Of a DNA stretch of 64,000 nt, positions 11,716-22,627 are shown piece after piece. The notes under the pieces are model-generated. The model was not told the DNA's origin, searched no databases, and saw nothing but the letters and a program-made list of their open reading frames with translations. The stretch covers positions 1 through 64,000 of the forward strand of contig JARGSG010000221.1 in NCBI GenBank assembly GCA_030374805.1, written 5' to 3'. Origin of the DNA: Gracilaria gracilis. Lineage: Eukaryota; Rhodophyta; Florideophyceae; Gracilariales; Gracilariaceae. How positions within the stretch are numbered: the first letter of the stretch is position 1; each line of letters starts with the position of its first letter. A program made the position numbers and the translations under genes.

Positions 11716-13703
11716 CTACGTGGAGGAGCCACCCGAGCCACTCGGTCCTTGCTGAGCACCAGCGTTCGCCAGCTGCGCTATCAGGGCGTCGCGCATCTCT
11801 GTGACGTCGCCCGACGCTGCGCCAGAGGCACCAGCTGAGCTGAGGAACTGAGCGATCACGGCAGCCCGTGCTTCTTCGGGTACTCCCGCGTTCGCGGCTT
11901 CATTCGGCATAGTCGACGCCGCCGTCGCAGGCGCCGAAGCAGCCTCCACAGGAGTTGGAGAGGACACAGGAACTGGGACTGGTACAACCGGCGCAGCCAG
12001 GGCGATATGACCACCCGCAGGGGGTTCGCTACTGCAACAGCAGGTGCTGGCTCCACAACGAGAGTGTCGTCTTCTCCAAAGGCATCGTCCTCATCAGGAG
12101 CGTCATCGAGCATGATGTTGTCGCCTCCAACAGGGTGAAAGAATTCATCAGTCATGATGAATCCGGTGGGATGCCCAGGAGGGATGACTCGCTCTGCATG
12201 ACGCAGGATATGTGCCTCCGCTGGAGTGATCAGTGTCCGTGACCACGGGTCGTAGAAGACAAAATCGCCCGCTAGCGGTGATCTGCGCCCGGGAGACCGG
12301 TCAACCTGAAGGTCTCCGTCATCGCGCCTACTCTGAGCGCGCGGCACCTGGCTCCAGTCTACTCTGTCAATCACTCGCAAGAGGCTCATCAACTCGGAGA
12401 GGTTTCCATTGCCGCCCAGCGGAAGAGTAAGATCCAAGCTTCGAATGGCTTGCCGCAAACGTGGAGGGATAAACCACAGTCTGTACTGGTTGTAAACTTC
12501 ATGAAGGACGTACACCGCCGTGCGGGCTGCCCATTCCGTCATCACCACGGTCCACCATTCCGTGAACGGGTACGTTGCCAACCGACTACCGATGTAGGTC
12601 AGGCACGGGGGAAGCTCAACGTAGCACCCCCGGCACACCTCGTAAGAGGCCCATACAAAGGGAAGTGGCACGTATCTTCCACGCATGTGGCGAGGCCTAA
12701 TCCGGTGTGACTCCGTGTTTTGATAGGGGATCAAATATCCCCAACGGGAGCGAGCACGTCGTTCGGGACGGATCATGTTCTGCAAGAAGTTGGACCGCGG
12801 GATGCGGGGCAGGTATCGGAATTCAGCACGCAACAGCGGACGGGTCCAGCACAGGACATCCTGGTGAATCGTGACGTTCTGATAACGCTCTACTACACCG
12901 GCAAGCCGGGCCAAGTTCTCGCCGTAGTGCACCTCACCGAGGGTTCGGTAGAAAGCAACGTCAAACCGGAATTCCGTGGGTATCGGTTGTTCCGAGTATG
13001 TTCGGGCAAGCCGCAGATGCGCGACACGTACCATCTCCGCACGAGCGGTATTGTGCGACTCACCACGCCGGTGGACATGAGCTTGCGTTGGCACGGTAAT
13101 CCGGTATTGCCAGTCAAAGGTAACCGTCATCCAGACGTGAATCCCACCCGGCAAATGACCGCTGCCGTCTGCGAACGCCGCTACGAGAGAAGGCTGAGTG
13201 ACCCCGTGAGGGTGTAACCAAGGAGCCCGTACGAACGGTAATGGATTCGACCGTGGATCCACGTCTTCTAACTCGTCATACGAGGCCCACGCACCGACAG
13301 TCGGGTTAAGCACTGGCGCTGCCGGAGGTATTGCCGCAATGCCGTTGCCCACTTGATTGGGGAAGATGTACGGAGCCGGTTGTGCACCCGTTTGGGGAAG
13401 AGGCGCCGTATGGAAGCCGGGATTCATCGCCGATGAGGGGTTGGAGGACGACGGCTGGGCCGGTTGAGGATGACCAAAGCCCCCGAAATAGGGTTGAGGA
13501 GGCCCGCCAGGCGGTTGGTTGTTGCCCTGATTGGGAGTACACATCGCTGTTGTAGCGCAAGGAAAGGAAGCCGAAGTGTTCGGAACAGAAGGAGCAAGAG
13601 GAAGCCGAGGAATCGGAGGCGATACCGCTGCAGAGCGTGTAGAAGTTGGTGATTCGCTTGGGTCGCGTGGCGAAGAGACAGGAGAAGGAGAAGGACCCGC
13701 CAT
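11716..13703 (-). CDS. Antisense ORF of gypsy-1, unknown protein
   Basis: A long open frame runs opposite to the element, between the end of pol and the 3' LTR. The first ATG is at 13703; the frame itself extends to 13742. The N-terminal 130 residues are Pro/Ser/Gln/Asn-rich and probably disordered. The centre is folded-looking and rich in Trp, Tyr and Arg (for example YPFTEWWTVV, YRLWFIPPRL), followed by an acidic stretch. Near 12,000 the frame turns into Arg/Leu-rich nonsense, while a neighbouring frame carries a plausible Ala-rich C-terminus ending at 11716. I infer a one-base indel at about 11,995-12,025. No signal peptide or membrane segment is visible, so it does not look like Env. I do not recognise a family. 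Antisense ORFs in this position are known from some plant gypsy elements. Confidence 0.6.
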
Positions 13704-13767
13704 CGGGGAGGTACTTATACACTCCGAAGGAGGAAGATGCACGCGCTCGCGGGTCGTCGTCGCGCCT

Positions 13768-13780
13768 CAAGAGGGGGAGA
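13768..13780 (+). promoter_or_regulatory. Polypurine tract of gypsy-1
   Basis: The run CAAGAGGGGGAGA directly abuts the 3' LTR, the normal place for plus-strand priming. Confidence 0.75.
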
Positions 13781-14579
13781 TGTAGTGCAACGCTATTGCG
13801 GATGAAGCTTCGCTATTGCGATTCATAGACAAGGGGATGCTCTCTAAGGAGGTGATGATGAATGCCGTGCGTTGCACACCCCATTCTTGGGTAGATTCGT
13901 ACAACATATAGGATAGTTGTGAGGTGCACAGCATTGCTGGTCAGTCACACACGTGTGGGGAGTTTGCATCCATTGTTGGGGGTTCTAGATATTAATATTG
14001 GATATTTAGTTACCACTGACAGTGGGCGGCTACACTACATAGTAGGTTGAGCTCAACCCAACTTTGGAGAAGTAAACGACTCAACCGAGTGTTCGGCTCT
14101 GATGTTTCACCCTTGGTGAGCAATATACTCCTCGCGGAGAGTTGCCACTACTGTGTAGGTACCATCATCCGCCTCGCGGCATCTACAGCACCCTTACCGC
14201 ATTCCGCGTGTTATTCTGTGTGTTTCCTTTATTTGTTTTCGCACTGTTATACAGGTATCGCTACACTGCATACCGGTGTTGACCGTTCTTTGTTTCGCCC
14301 ACTCGCGTGGTTCGCTACCGCTCTCCGCGTCTCGTGCCACTCTCGTGTGTGTGTTGGTTGTCCCGTCTGTGACGTCATCCCCGACTCTGTCGTGTTCCCC
14401 ACCACTGTGCGGCTTCTTTGCCTTTACCGCTCTCTACGCGTGTCGTGACGGTGATCCCCAGTCTTACACCCGGCTAGCGCGATCACCCTGAGAGGGGCTC
14501 TATTGCTGTGACTACCTCAGTTGAGGGAAGGCTTGAACACCCTTTGTGTGTCTTCTTCCTCCGCAGGGGTTGCACTACA
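13781..14579 (+). repeat. 3' LTR of gypsy-1
   Basis: This 799-bp repeat follows a purine-rich tract directly. Its ends TGTAG and CTACA are inverted copies of each other. Confidence 0.9.
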
Positions 14580-16115
14580 GGCCAAACCCATTCCGACAGT
14601 GCTAACCACCATGAAAACCCTCCAAAACTGCCCAGTGGCCGCAGTGTTCACAACGTGCTCACCATTTCAGATCGTAGCAAAATAGCAGCTTGGATGGTAG
14701 ACGAAAGTAACAAGACTAGTAATGCAAAGATCATATCAAAAACAGTGCGTCACTTTCCATCTCTGTTCAAAGGCTCCGACAAAGCAAATCTTCAAAAGGC
14801 CAGCAGGTTGTGGCGGACACGTCATGAATATGTCAGTGAGGATGGCTTGCGTCAGATGAGGGGCTCGTGGACAACCATAACAAGGATGACGCATTTAGGA
14901 GTAAAACGCGTAAACCTGAAAGCACGAGGTGGCAGAGGACGAAAGCAGAGACCATGGGTGGCAGCATTGCACTTCGATATACTCAAAGAATCTGACCGCC
15001 TCCGCAGACTTGAAGTGAAGTTTAATTGGCGAACACTACAAACAATGACGTTGCATTTGATCCAAGAATCTGAATCTCCATCTTATAACCAACACATGAT
15101 CGATGACAACCAAAATAAGCCCATTATGCAAACAATTAACAGGAGATGGGTACAAAGTTTCATGGAGAGGTACAGAATCGTCAGTAGAAGGCATACGGGA
15201 AAATGCATCCTCTCTTCAGAGAAAACCGAATTAATTCACAAGCAGGTAGCCTTCCATCTAGGTGAGATCTCACGTGCATTTCGCAGCGGGGCCTGGAAAG
15301 AAGAAGATGTTGAAAATGCAGAAGAGACGCACTTTATGATCAACATGGACAACGGTACAACTTTCGGGTTTTGTGGAGAAAAAAACGTGAAATACACTGA
15401 CGTCGTTTCCGGTGGGGAAGGAATGACGATGTTAGTGCGCATTAGTGGGGGTTCGAACGCAAGGATCGAACCCATTCTGATGATTTTCCAAAACAAGGCG
15501 AGGTCATATCCCATGCGTGGAGTTCGGGATGACATAAGTGGCGTATCTTATCGGAGCGGCCCGAAGGGGTGGATGGATAGTACGATCATGCCAGAATAGC
15601 TACGCGAGAAAAAGTGTATTAGTGCTCTTCCAGAGGGTCGCAAACGCATACTTTTCATGGATAATTGTAGCGGCCATACGGCGACTGAAGATCTCTCAAT
15701 TGCATGTGAAGGCGTACACACGGAGATAAGGTACTTTCCGCCAAACGCCACTGACCTGGTGCAGCCAGCTGATTCTTTTGTAATACAAAAGATAAAGCTG
15801 GTTTGGAAAAATCGGTGGGAGAAGCACAAGATGGAGATGGTACGTTAAGGATCTTGGTCAACGTCGGGAAAGATTCCCAATGCGGGAAAGGGGTGCTTCT
15901 TGAACCTTGCTGCGCTTGCTGTACGAGACGTGAATTGTCAGAAAGATGTAGATGGATTGACATAAGCACAAAAAGCATTGATACGTACAGGTTTGGCTTG
16001 CAATTTGAACGGTTTGTGGGAGGAGCGGCAGCTGTTCCCAAAGCTACAGGAGATCATTTCAGCACACCGGGCTCACTTCAATGGTGCGGCAGTTGTTGGT
16101 TGAAGTGGAGGTCTG
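14580..16115 (+). pseudogene. pogo/Tigger-like DDE transposase, broken
   Basis: This is the main part of the transposase. An N-terminal helix-turn-helix-like region lies at about 14650-14870. The first catalytic Asp lies in the FMINMDNGTTF region near 15345, and the second in LFMDNCSGHT near 15655, followed by PPNATDLVQPAD, a typical DDE_1 block. TAG at 15597-15599 replaces a Trp-like codon, and the frame resumes beyond it. After 15848 the conserved C-terminal tail (NLAALAVRDVN, LNGLWEERQLFP) is found only after a frame change and has another stop. The first coding bases lie before 2495: excising gypsy-1 plus one target copy joins both halves in the same frame. No activity is expected. Confidence 0.8.
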
Positions 16116-16278
16116 CATCACGGTTTGGCCCTGCTGTAACCACACTATTTGCATTCTTTACAATTGTTGTGGGCCACATTATTTGAATTCGAACCGTAAT
16201 TAAAGTGGTACCCATTATATCGTGGCCCACGTTATCTTCTGTTTTCTCCTCTCTAGAATTGCTTCCGTAAATAGTGTG

Positions 16279-16305
16279 ACCCACGCTATTTGCAGTTACT
16301 GGGTG
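16279..16305 (-). repeat. Right terminal inverted repeat of the pogo-like element
   Basis: These 27 bp exactly match the left repeat in inverted orientation and are followed by TA at 16306-16307. Confidence 0.88.
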
Positions 16306-16307
16306 TA

Positions 16308-16774
16308 CTCAAAAGAGCAATGCGTTGCAGTCAGTCTGTGAAAGTTTTGGTTGTTTAGTGTTTCTACCGTGTACTTGCGCGCCAATGCTTGTTTGAACTT
16401 TGGTGATGGTATAAAAGTTCGCTGATATAATTGACTTTCGTGTTATTACTGGAAAATATGACCGGGTTGGTATTGGATATAGATCGTAGAAATATCTCCA
16501 TATATTGTTCTCTCAGTATGCTTAGGTAATGTAGCCTCTGTGTTTATAAATCCAAATCCTAATTCGTTTCACGGGCGTTCTTCAAATAGAGATATAAAAA
16601 TTTCGTGGACTGTACTGGGTTTTGCTAACAAACATAGGGAGGTTCTGGGGGGGAAAATTGACAGCTCTCACAGTGCGTCATTGAAATTAAGGATATTATC
16701 TAATTGCAATGGTATATTTTCCACTACACACTTAGCAGTCTGCCCTCGGTGTGAACGCCCTAAAATCACCCAAG
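16308..16774. other. Intergenic stretch before the carrier gene
   Basis: Presumed promoter and leader of the carrier gene. No TATA-like element at a convincing place and no coding frame. Confidence 0.45.
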
Positions 16775-17997
16775 ATGTCAGGTAAGGATAAGGAACCAAC
16801 GTTAGTGAACGATGATTTTCGGGTGGCAAAGTACCAGCGATCTGTTCCTCCATCGGAGCACAAGAAGCATCCTCTGTATCAACAATTAGCATTGGGAGGG
16901 TTTTCTTGCGCAATTGGTACGTGAAGATGGTTCTTTTCCCAATGCTATACAGCTGCTAATCAATGTCACCACCAGCTACCACTTTCACACACCCGATCGA
17001 TACCGTAAAGCTTCGCATTCAGCTTCAGGGATCACTCTCTGGCACTGAGTACCGATATAACGGACTTCTATCTGGTCTACATCGAGTTGCGCAGGATGAA
17101 GGGTTGTTTGCATTGTACAACGGTCTTTCACCCGCTATTCTCCGAGCTGCTACGTATAGTGCGTCGCGATTGGGGTTGTACGAACCGCTTAGGACGTTTT
17201 TCACTGAGACTATGGGACACGAGCAACCTACTTTTGTTACTAAAGTTACCGCCGCAGTGTCTTCTGGCGCAATTGGTAGGTGATCAAGTTGAGTGCTAAC
17301 ACCGTATTTTGATATCTAACATGCTTGGTCGTTTTGAATGTCATAGGCGCATTCGTAGGTAATCCGTGTGAATTAATCAAAGTTCGAATGCAGCAAGCTG
17401 ATACCTATCAGTACAAACATGTTGGAGACGGGATTGTTCGGATTGTCAAAGAAGAAGGTGTGACAGCATTATGGAACGGAACCATGCCTGCAGCCTTGCG
17501 AGCAGCATTGCTTACTTCATCGCAACTAGCGACATACGATCATTGGTACGTGTAGACAAGTGACAGCTTCTTTAAACTCAACTGAGAGTTTCCGCCTGAC
17601 TACTTCTGATGAACGAAGTATCATCTAACCGCACTGGGCATAACACTTTCTCTACAATTTTATCTTTGCCTTCGAATCTATCCCGCATAGCAAAACACAT
17701 TTGAAGCGATACACAGGTCTCGAAGAGGGCCTTCCAGCCCATTTTGGGGCAGCTATGACGGCAGGTTTGGTCACAACTTCGGTATCGACACCGGCTGACG
17801 TTGTGAAATCAGTTGTAATGCACTCGAAACCGCGTATGCACCCCGTTGAATGCACTCGCTTAATACTACGGAAGGAAGGATTCCGAGGTTTTTTGCGAGG
17901 CTGGACTGCCAACTACGCCCGACTTGGACCGCACACACTAATCACAGTTTTGACTTACGAGAATCTAAGAACTGCGTTCGGTTGGAACAATTTGTGA
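16775..17997 (+). CDS. Mitochondrial carrier family protein (dicarboxylate/oxoglutarate/UCP-like)
   Basis: This should move small metabolites across the inner mitochondrial membrane. I join four exons, 16775-16916, 16976-17275, 17347-17545 and 17691-17997, which give 315 residues, the usual family size. The three introns (59, 71 and 145 nt) start GT and end AG, and some have CTAAT-like branch sites. All three carrier signatures are present: HPIDTVKLR in repeat 1, NPCELIKVR in repeat 2 and TPADVVKSV in repeat 3. The HPID and NPxEL forms, with TYDH before repeat 3, point to the dicarboxylate/oxoglutarate/uncoupling branch, but the substrate cannot be fixed by reading. The last motif lacks the usual basic residue after VVKS. 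It is the most intron-rich host gene in the window. Confidence 0.85.
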
Positions 17998-19222
17998 CGA
18001 GTTCGAGTTGGTAATTTCTTGCAAGTTCCGAAATCCTAAACACAAGGGAGCAGTACCGTGTCGTTTCTGAACAAACTTTCATTCTTTCAGGAGTTCGATT
18101 GCTCTCGGAAATGTTTGAATGAACCTTCTACAGTCCCGTCTTCCTCAGTTTTGATCAAGCCCGCATAACGAACGGTGATTGAAGTAAAGCAAATTGCCAC
18201 ACACCACACACATGACCAGGTAGCGATAAAGAGAAAAGGTATGCTGAACTAAACCACGGTCTCGACCGACTTCGTCCTGGGTTAACTTCTCTTTTTGTTT
18301 TACAAGCGGTTAACAGTGCATTATATGGATACATGCACATTATAGACTTCACAGAACATAAAGATCTATACATCTGTTTTTGGGAATGCAATTGTCGAAT
18401 CAATGATAATACCCGGATACTTTCTTCGTTCCAACTGTTGCCCTTCTTCTGAGTAACGAATCCATAAGGAAGAAGTCAACCTCATGATCTTCATCATGGC
18501 TTCGCGCATGATTGAGTCGTGCACAAGATAATACGTTTTACTACTTGATCGGTGTATTGGCTCTTGGATCGATAAACGCCATTTATGACAGTCTCTCGAT
18601 TGATCATTCGTAGTCTCCAAGACCCATAATAAGCTGTTCGCGCATCTTCAAGGGTACAGAGACAGAGTTCTTCACTCGGAATATGCCAAGTAGACGCCTC
18701 TTGCAGATACTCATATTTAAATCAGAACGCATCGGGATGCTCGTTACGGTTCCGAAGAGGTGGAGTTCGGTTCTTCATCTCGAAATGTGAGCTTGTTTGA
18801 CCAACTGCGGAAGCTGGCTGTACTGTGGCACTGCAGAGCAATCGCTCCATCTCAGTTTCAGTTTGTCAAGTTGGCCTAGGCCCATGAGGATGGGCAAGGG
18901 CTACAAAAACAGAACATAAAACTGGAAACATCTGCACCGGGATTCGTGGCGCACGAATATTAAAATTGAGCTCGGATCTCCATCGACACCAGCATCCCGC
19001 GACAGTGTTCATATGCAGTCCCTGCAGTCCTGACAACCACACCGTTCATTCTCACCTCTCTCTAGTGGCGATACCGCTTGAATGATTTTGAAGGCTAGCA
19101 GGTTTATCCTCGTTAGCGCTAGCAATAGCGTTGTATCTCACTGAACGCTAGTGGGAATCTACGGTTAATTGCATGAAGGTTCAACACAAGCAAGTTGTTA
19201 ACTAACGAAAGCGCGAATTACG
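17998..19222. other. Intergenic stretch
   Basis: About 1.2 kb between two genes on the same strand. Short frames on both strands look random. Nothing further is seen. Confidence 0.5.
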
Positions 19223-20680
19223 ATGGCTACCAGGCAGCTTCTCTTTGTCGGTGGATGGCCACTTCTTCGGCCAGGAAAAGCGCGTCAGTCAGGAGGCGCT
19301 ATTTCGGTGCCGAAATGTGTATCGACGGAAACACCTCGAAAGCCCAGTGCTGTAGTGATTGGCGCTGGCGTAGCTGGTCTGTCCGCGGCTCGCGAGCTCG
19401 CAAAGGCTGGACTAAGTGTAACAATCCTGGAAGCATCAGATGATGTCGGGGGTCGTGTTCGCACTGATGAGGTGGACGGTTTCCTACTGGACCGCGGATT
19501 CCAAGTGTTCATTGAAGCGTATCCCGAATGTCGGAATGTGTGAGTTGTTCAAAGCGTTACTATTTGGTACCCGTGTTTTCAATACACTGACGATACAGAG
19601 AACTGTTTACAATGGGTTGCGGACAGACTGCGATATGACGAATTAGAGCTACATCGTTTTCTACCAGGTGCAATGATAAGGTACAAGGGCGCATTTCACA
19701 CAATTAGCGACCCATTTCGCGCACCGCTTCTCGCTTTGGGAGGCGTTTTCACACCGATAGGCAGTCTGGTGGACAAAGTACGAGTGGCGTTGCTACGGTT
19801 TAAACTGCTGTCCACTTCTTTGTCAAGCATATTCAGAAGCTCATCACAGCCACTCGATTTGTTCCTTCGTGGTGAGGGCTTTTCGCAACAGTTCATCGAC
19901 ACATTTTTCCGACCATTCTACCAGGGTATCTTTCTAGCGCCGCTTTCGGAACAATCTTCCATCATGTTTTCTTTTGTGTTTAGGATGTTTGCCGAGGGTG
20001 CAGCGTCGTTGCCAGCGGGTGGTATAGGAGCAATCTCACGACAAATGGCGGACACTCTTCCACAAGGTGTGGAATTGAAGTTGAAAAGCAGAGTGACAAG
20101 CGTTAGTAGTTGCTTTGTGAGCACAGAAAGCGAAGAGTACACGCCCAGCGTGGTGGTGGTGGCGACGGAGGGCCCTGAAGCGGCGAGACTATTGACAGGA
20201 GTGGAATGCAGTATGTCACGTGGAAGTATTTGTTTATACTTTTCGTCAAACAAGGCGGCGCCTCTTTCTAAGCCACTGCTTGTGCTGAACGGCGAGAAGG
20301 ACGGTGTGGTGAACAACATGTTCTTCCCGGCACAGGTGTGCGCGAATTACGCGCCAGCAGGAAAGACGCTGATATCCAGCACGATTGTGGGCGATGAATT
20401 GGGCAAAAGTGAGCAGCAAGTGGAACAGCTGGTGAGACAGCAGCTGCGAGGCTGGTTCGGCCAGGCCGTGGATGAGTGGCAGCTATTGCGCATGTACCGC
20501 ATCCCGCACTCACAGCCAGCGCAGGGTGAGGACTTTGTGCTGGAGAAGGAGCTTGCGGTGGGTGAGGGGGTGTTTGTCTGTGGCGATCATCGAAACTCAC
20601 CCACTTTGCATGGGGCAATGCTCTCGGGACGGCTGGCGGCTCAGAAGGCCGTGGCGCACGTACGTGGGCAGCAAAGCTGA
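19223..20680 (+). CDS. FAD-dependent amine oxidase/phytoene desaturase-like oxidoreductase
   Basis: Two exons, 19223-19539 and 19627-20680, give 456 residues; the 87-nt intron starts GTGAGT. A slightly earlier acceptor at 19598 is possible. Residues 1-40 resemble an organelle transit peptide. A Rossmann dinucleotide motif GAGVAG follows, then VGGRVRTDE and DRGFQVF, and a C-terminal FAD-binding block (VFVCGDHRNSPTLHGAMLSG). This layout matches a widespread cyanobacterial and chloroplast family in the protoporphyrinogen oxidase/phytoene dehydrogenase superfamily. The substrate is unknown. Plastid targeting is inferred only from the basic, Ser/Arg-bearing N-terminus. Confidence 0.82.
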
Positions 20681-20735
20681 TAGATTGGGTAGGTTGCGCG
20701 CGCGGCGACAACAAACAAAGCATCGCCTTTGAAGC

Positions 20736-20741
20736 AATAAA
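20736..20741 (+). terminator. Possible polyadenylation signal (AATAAA)
   Basis: AATAAA lies 56 nt after the oxidoreductase stop codon. It is a short word, so this is suggestive only. Confidence 0.35.
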
Positions 20742-21211
20742 GAAGCCGCACCGGCTCGGGGGAGAAGGCGCGGCGCGCGTGTGGTGTGGAACACGAGCAG
20801 GCGCTGTGGCAGCGGCGCGTAACTTAACGTAAAGTTAAAGTTACAGCGAGCAGATATGGCCCGGGAATGGCACAGCGAGCGCGGCGGCGCCATTCCACCC
20901 GGCGCGCCGTGCGCCATGCGCCGTGCACCGTGCGCCATGCGCCGCATCGTTCCGCTGTCAGCCCGCGAAGGTGCGAAAGCGCCACGGCCGGCGAGGGCGT
21001 CGCGCCCCGTTAGCGGCGTTGCCGCTCGCGCCGCGCGTCGCGACTCGCTGCGGCCACGCGACCCCGCCACCCCGCGCCCTGCGTTCCGGCTCTCGCGCCC
21101 GCGACAAAATGCTCGCGCTCCGTCGCGTGGAGCCGCCCGCGCTGGTCGCGTCGTCGTGCGCCGCATCCTCTTCGTTCCGTTGTTGTCAGGCACCCAACCC
21201 CGCTTGACACA
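20742..21211. promoter_or_regulatory. CpG-rich leader and promoter region of the Hint gene
   Basis: A strongly GC- and CpG-rich stretch precedes the Hint gene. It includes an imperfect short repeat of GCGCCATGCGCCGTGC-like words around 20,905-20,945. Long frames on both strands here look like composition artefacts. Confidence 0.4.
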
Positions 21212-22627
21212 ATGCGTTCCGTGCTGTTTGCCTGCGCGCTTCTGCCGCTTGTGCTGGCGTCGCCGTTTCTGGATGCGCGCGCACACCGCGCTGTTGGCGC
21301 TACCGTTCGGGCGGAGGAAGAGCAGCCTCGTGCTGCTGATGTTGACGGCGCTACCTTCGTGCTGGTCGCGCGCTCGAAAGGCTGCGTGAATGAAATTGAG
21401 CATGGCATCGTCGCATTCCCGCCGTTCGAGGCTGGAGTTTCGCTCGCGCTCAACCTTTCGCCGCCCGAGGCGCTCATTCCGTTTGATAACATCACAGTTG
21501 CTGGAGACACTTGCACCCGAGACGCTCTGCACGATGTGCTGGCCTTGTACGATCCGTCCAAGATTGCCCTCACTGACGTCGGTGTCGACGCTGATGACAT
21601 CCCGCACATCTACCTTGCTGGAGTCGATGCTGCCGCTAGGATCTGTGCCCCATTTCAGTACGAGCCCCGAGTATACCTCTACACCTCCCAGCTGCAGCAC
21701 CTGTTTAGAGCAAACCAGCGTTTCGGTGGAGTTCAGATTGAAGTGTCTGAACGAACGCTCGAGCCCGAACACAACGCCATGTACATGCTCTCAATTCCCC
21801 GCAACCAAACTGAGAACGCTTGCTTGTACCGCCGCCGAACCGTCAGTGGCGAGGGTCCAGCAATGACCCCGAGCAAGGACGAAGAACCAGAGTCCTCCGC
21901 CGAAGCAGACGAAAGCGATGACGATGAAGATGAAGAACAGTCCGCGTCAGAAACTGATGACCCTGAGGAGGAACCGCAGCTTGCTCCTCAGCCAGTTGGC
22001 CCGAGCACCTTCTCCGCCGCCAAGGAAGAGGCTGTTTTGGAAGAGGAGAAAGAGGCTCAGCTTGCAAGAGGGAGCGGCAACAAGTGCTTCCCAGCTTCGG
22101 CTACTGTACAACTGGACGACGGCCAACGCATCCCAATGTCTCAGCTCCAAATCGGTCATCGCGTGCTTGTTGCTCCTGGTGTCTTCTCCCCCGTTTTTAT
22201 GTTCACCCACAAGCTCAACAATATCGTCAGCGACTTCGTGCACATTCGCACTCACCGCGGTGATCGACTGTCTGTCACTGCCTCGCATTTTATCTACCTC
22301 GACTCCAAGCTCATACCTGCCGGCAATGCCGCAATCGGACAACAAGTTCAGCTTGAAGATGGAGCCTTGTCTACTGTATCTCAGGTTTCCGTCGTTCAGC
22401 ACTCAGGGTTGTACAACCCACAAACCCTTCACGGGGATATAATTGTGGACAACATTCGCGCTTCCACCTATACCGATGCCGTCCAACCTGTTGTTGCACA
22501 TTCTTTCCTGGCTCCTCTCCGTTTTCTGTTTGATAAGTTTGCGGTTTACACCTCACATTTCGACAACGGCGGTGACACCCTCATCAGCATTTTTCGAGCA
22601 CCGTTGTTCTACCTTTCCAGCGCATAG
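21212..22627 (+). CDS. Secreted protein with C-terminal hedgehog-type Hint domain
   Basis: This 471-residue protein starts with a signal peptide (hydrophobic core LFACALLPLVLA, likely cut after about residue 18). Residues 30-215 form a domain I do not recognise, with several Cys. An acidic Glu/Asp/Ser linker follows at about 220-290. The Hint domain starts at Cys292 (NKCFPASATV). It has a TxxH motif, Thr356 to His359 (TASH), and the late block LHGDIIVDNIRASTY, typical of hedgehog autoprocessing domains. In this family the Cys attacks the preceding peptide bond and frees the N-terminal part, sometimes joined to a lipid. The key Cys, Thr and His are all present, so self-cleavage is plausible. 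It is a single exon with an ATG at 21212. Confidence 0.87.
   Translation: MRSVLFACALLPLVLASPFLDARAHRAVGATVRAEEEQPRAADVDGATFVLVARSKGCVNEIEHGIVAFPPFEAGVSLALNLSPPEALIPFDNITVAGDTCTRDALHDVLALYDPSKIALTDVGVDADDIPHIYLAGVDAAARICAPFQYEPRVYLYTSQLQHLFRANQRFGGVQIEVSERTLEPEHNAMYMLSIPRNQTENACLYRRRTVSGEGPAMTPSKDEEPESSAEADESDDDEDEEQSASETDDPEEEPQLAPQPVGPSTFSAAKEEAVLEEEKEAQLARGSGNKCFPASATVQLDDGQRIPMSQLQIGHRVLVAPGVFSPVFMFTHKLNNIVSDFVHIRTHRGDRLSVTASHFIYLDSKLIPAGNAAIGQQVQLEDGALSTVSQVSVVQHSGLYNPQTLHGDIIVDNIRASTYTDAVQPVVAHSFLAPLRFLFDKFAVYTSHFDNGGDTLISIFRAPLFYLSSA

Larger units (their letters stand above)
2495..14579 (+). mobile_element. Ty3/gypsy LTR retrotransposon, chromodomain type (gypsy-1)
   Basis: This 12,085-bp element has LTRs of 800 and 799 bp that start TGTAG and end CTACA or CCACA. 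It has a primer site, gag, pol with a C-terminal chromodomain, a large antisense ORF and a polypurine tract. Flanks are AGCCA (2490-2494) and GGCCA (14580-14584), a 5-bp target duplication with one change. The LTRs differ at about six bases plus a small indel, so the insertion is recent. Two stop codons in integrase and one before gag make this copy unlikely to act alone. Confidence 0.92.
2176..16305 (+). mobile_element. pogo/Tigger-like DNA transposon, split by gypsy-1
   Basis: The element is bounded by perfect 27-bp terminal inverted repeats starting CACCCAGTAACTGC. These are flanked by TA at 2174-2175 and 16306-16307, the target duplication of the Tc1/mariner-pogo superfamily. Related words such as TAGTGTGGCCCAC recur just inside both ends as subterminal repeats. 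Removing gypsy-1 and one target copy leaves about 2040 bp, a normal pogo size. It encodes one DDE transposase, now broken, so the element is dead but was intact enough to be recognised when gypsy-1 landed in it. Confidence 0.85.

Noticed and set aside
20597-21772. 391-codon minus-strand frame
   Set aside because: It is antisense to the oxidoreductase end and the Hint gene in CpG-rich DNA and looks Arg/Ala/Ser-rich by composition; no motif.
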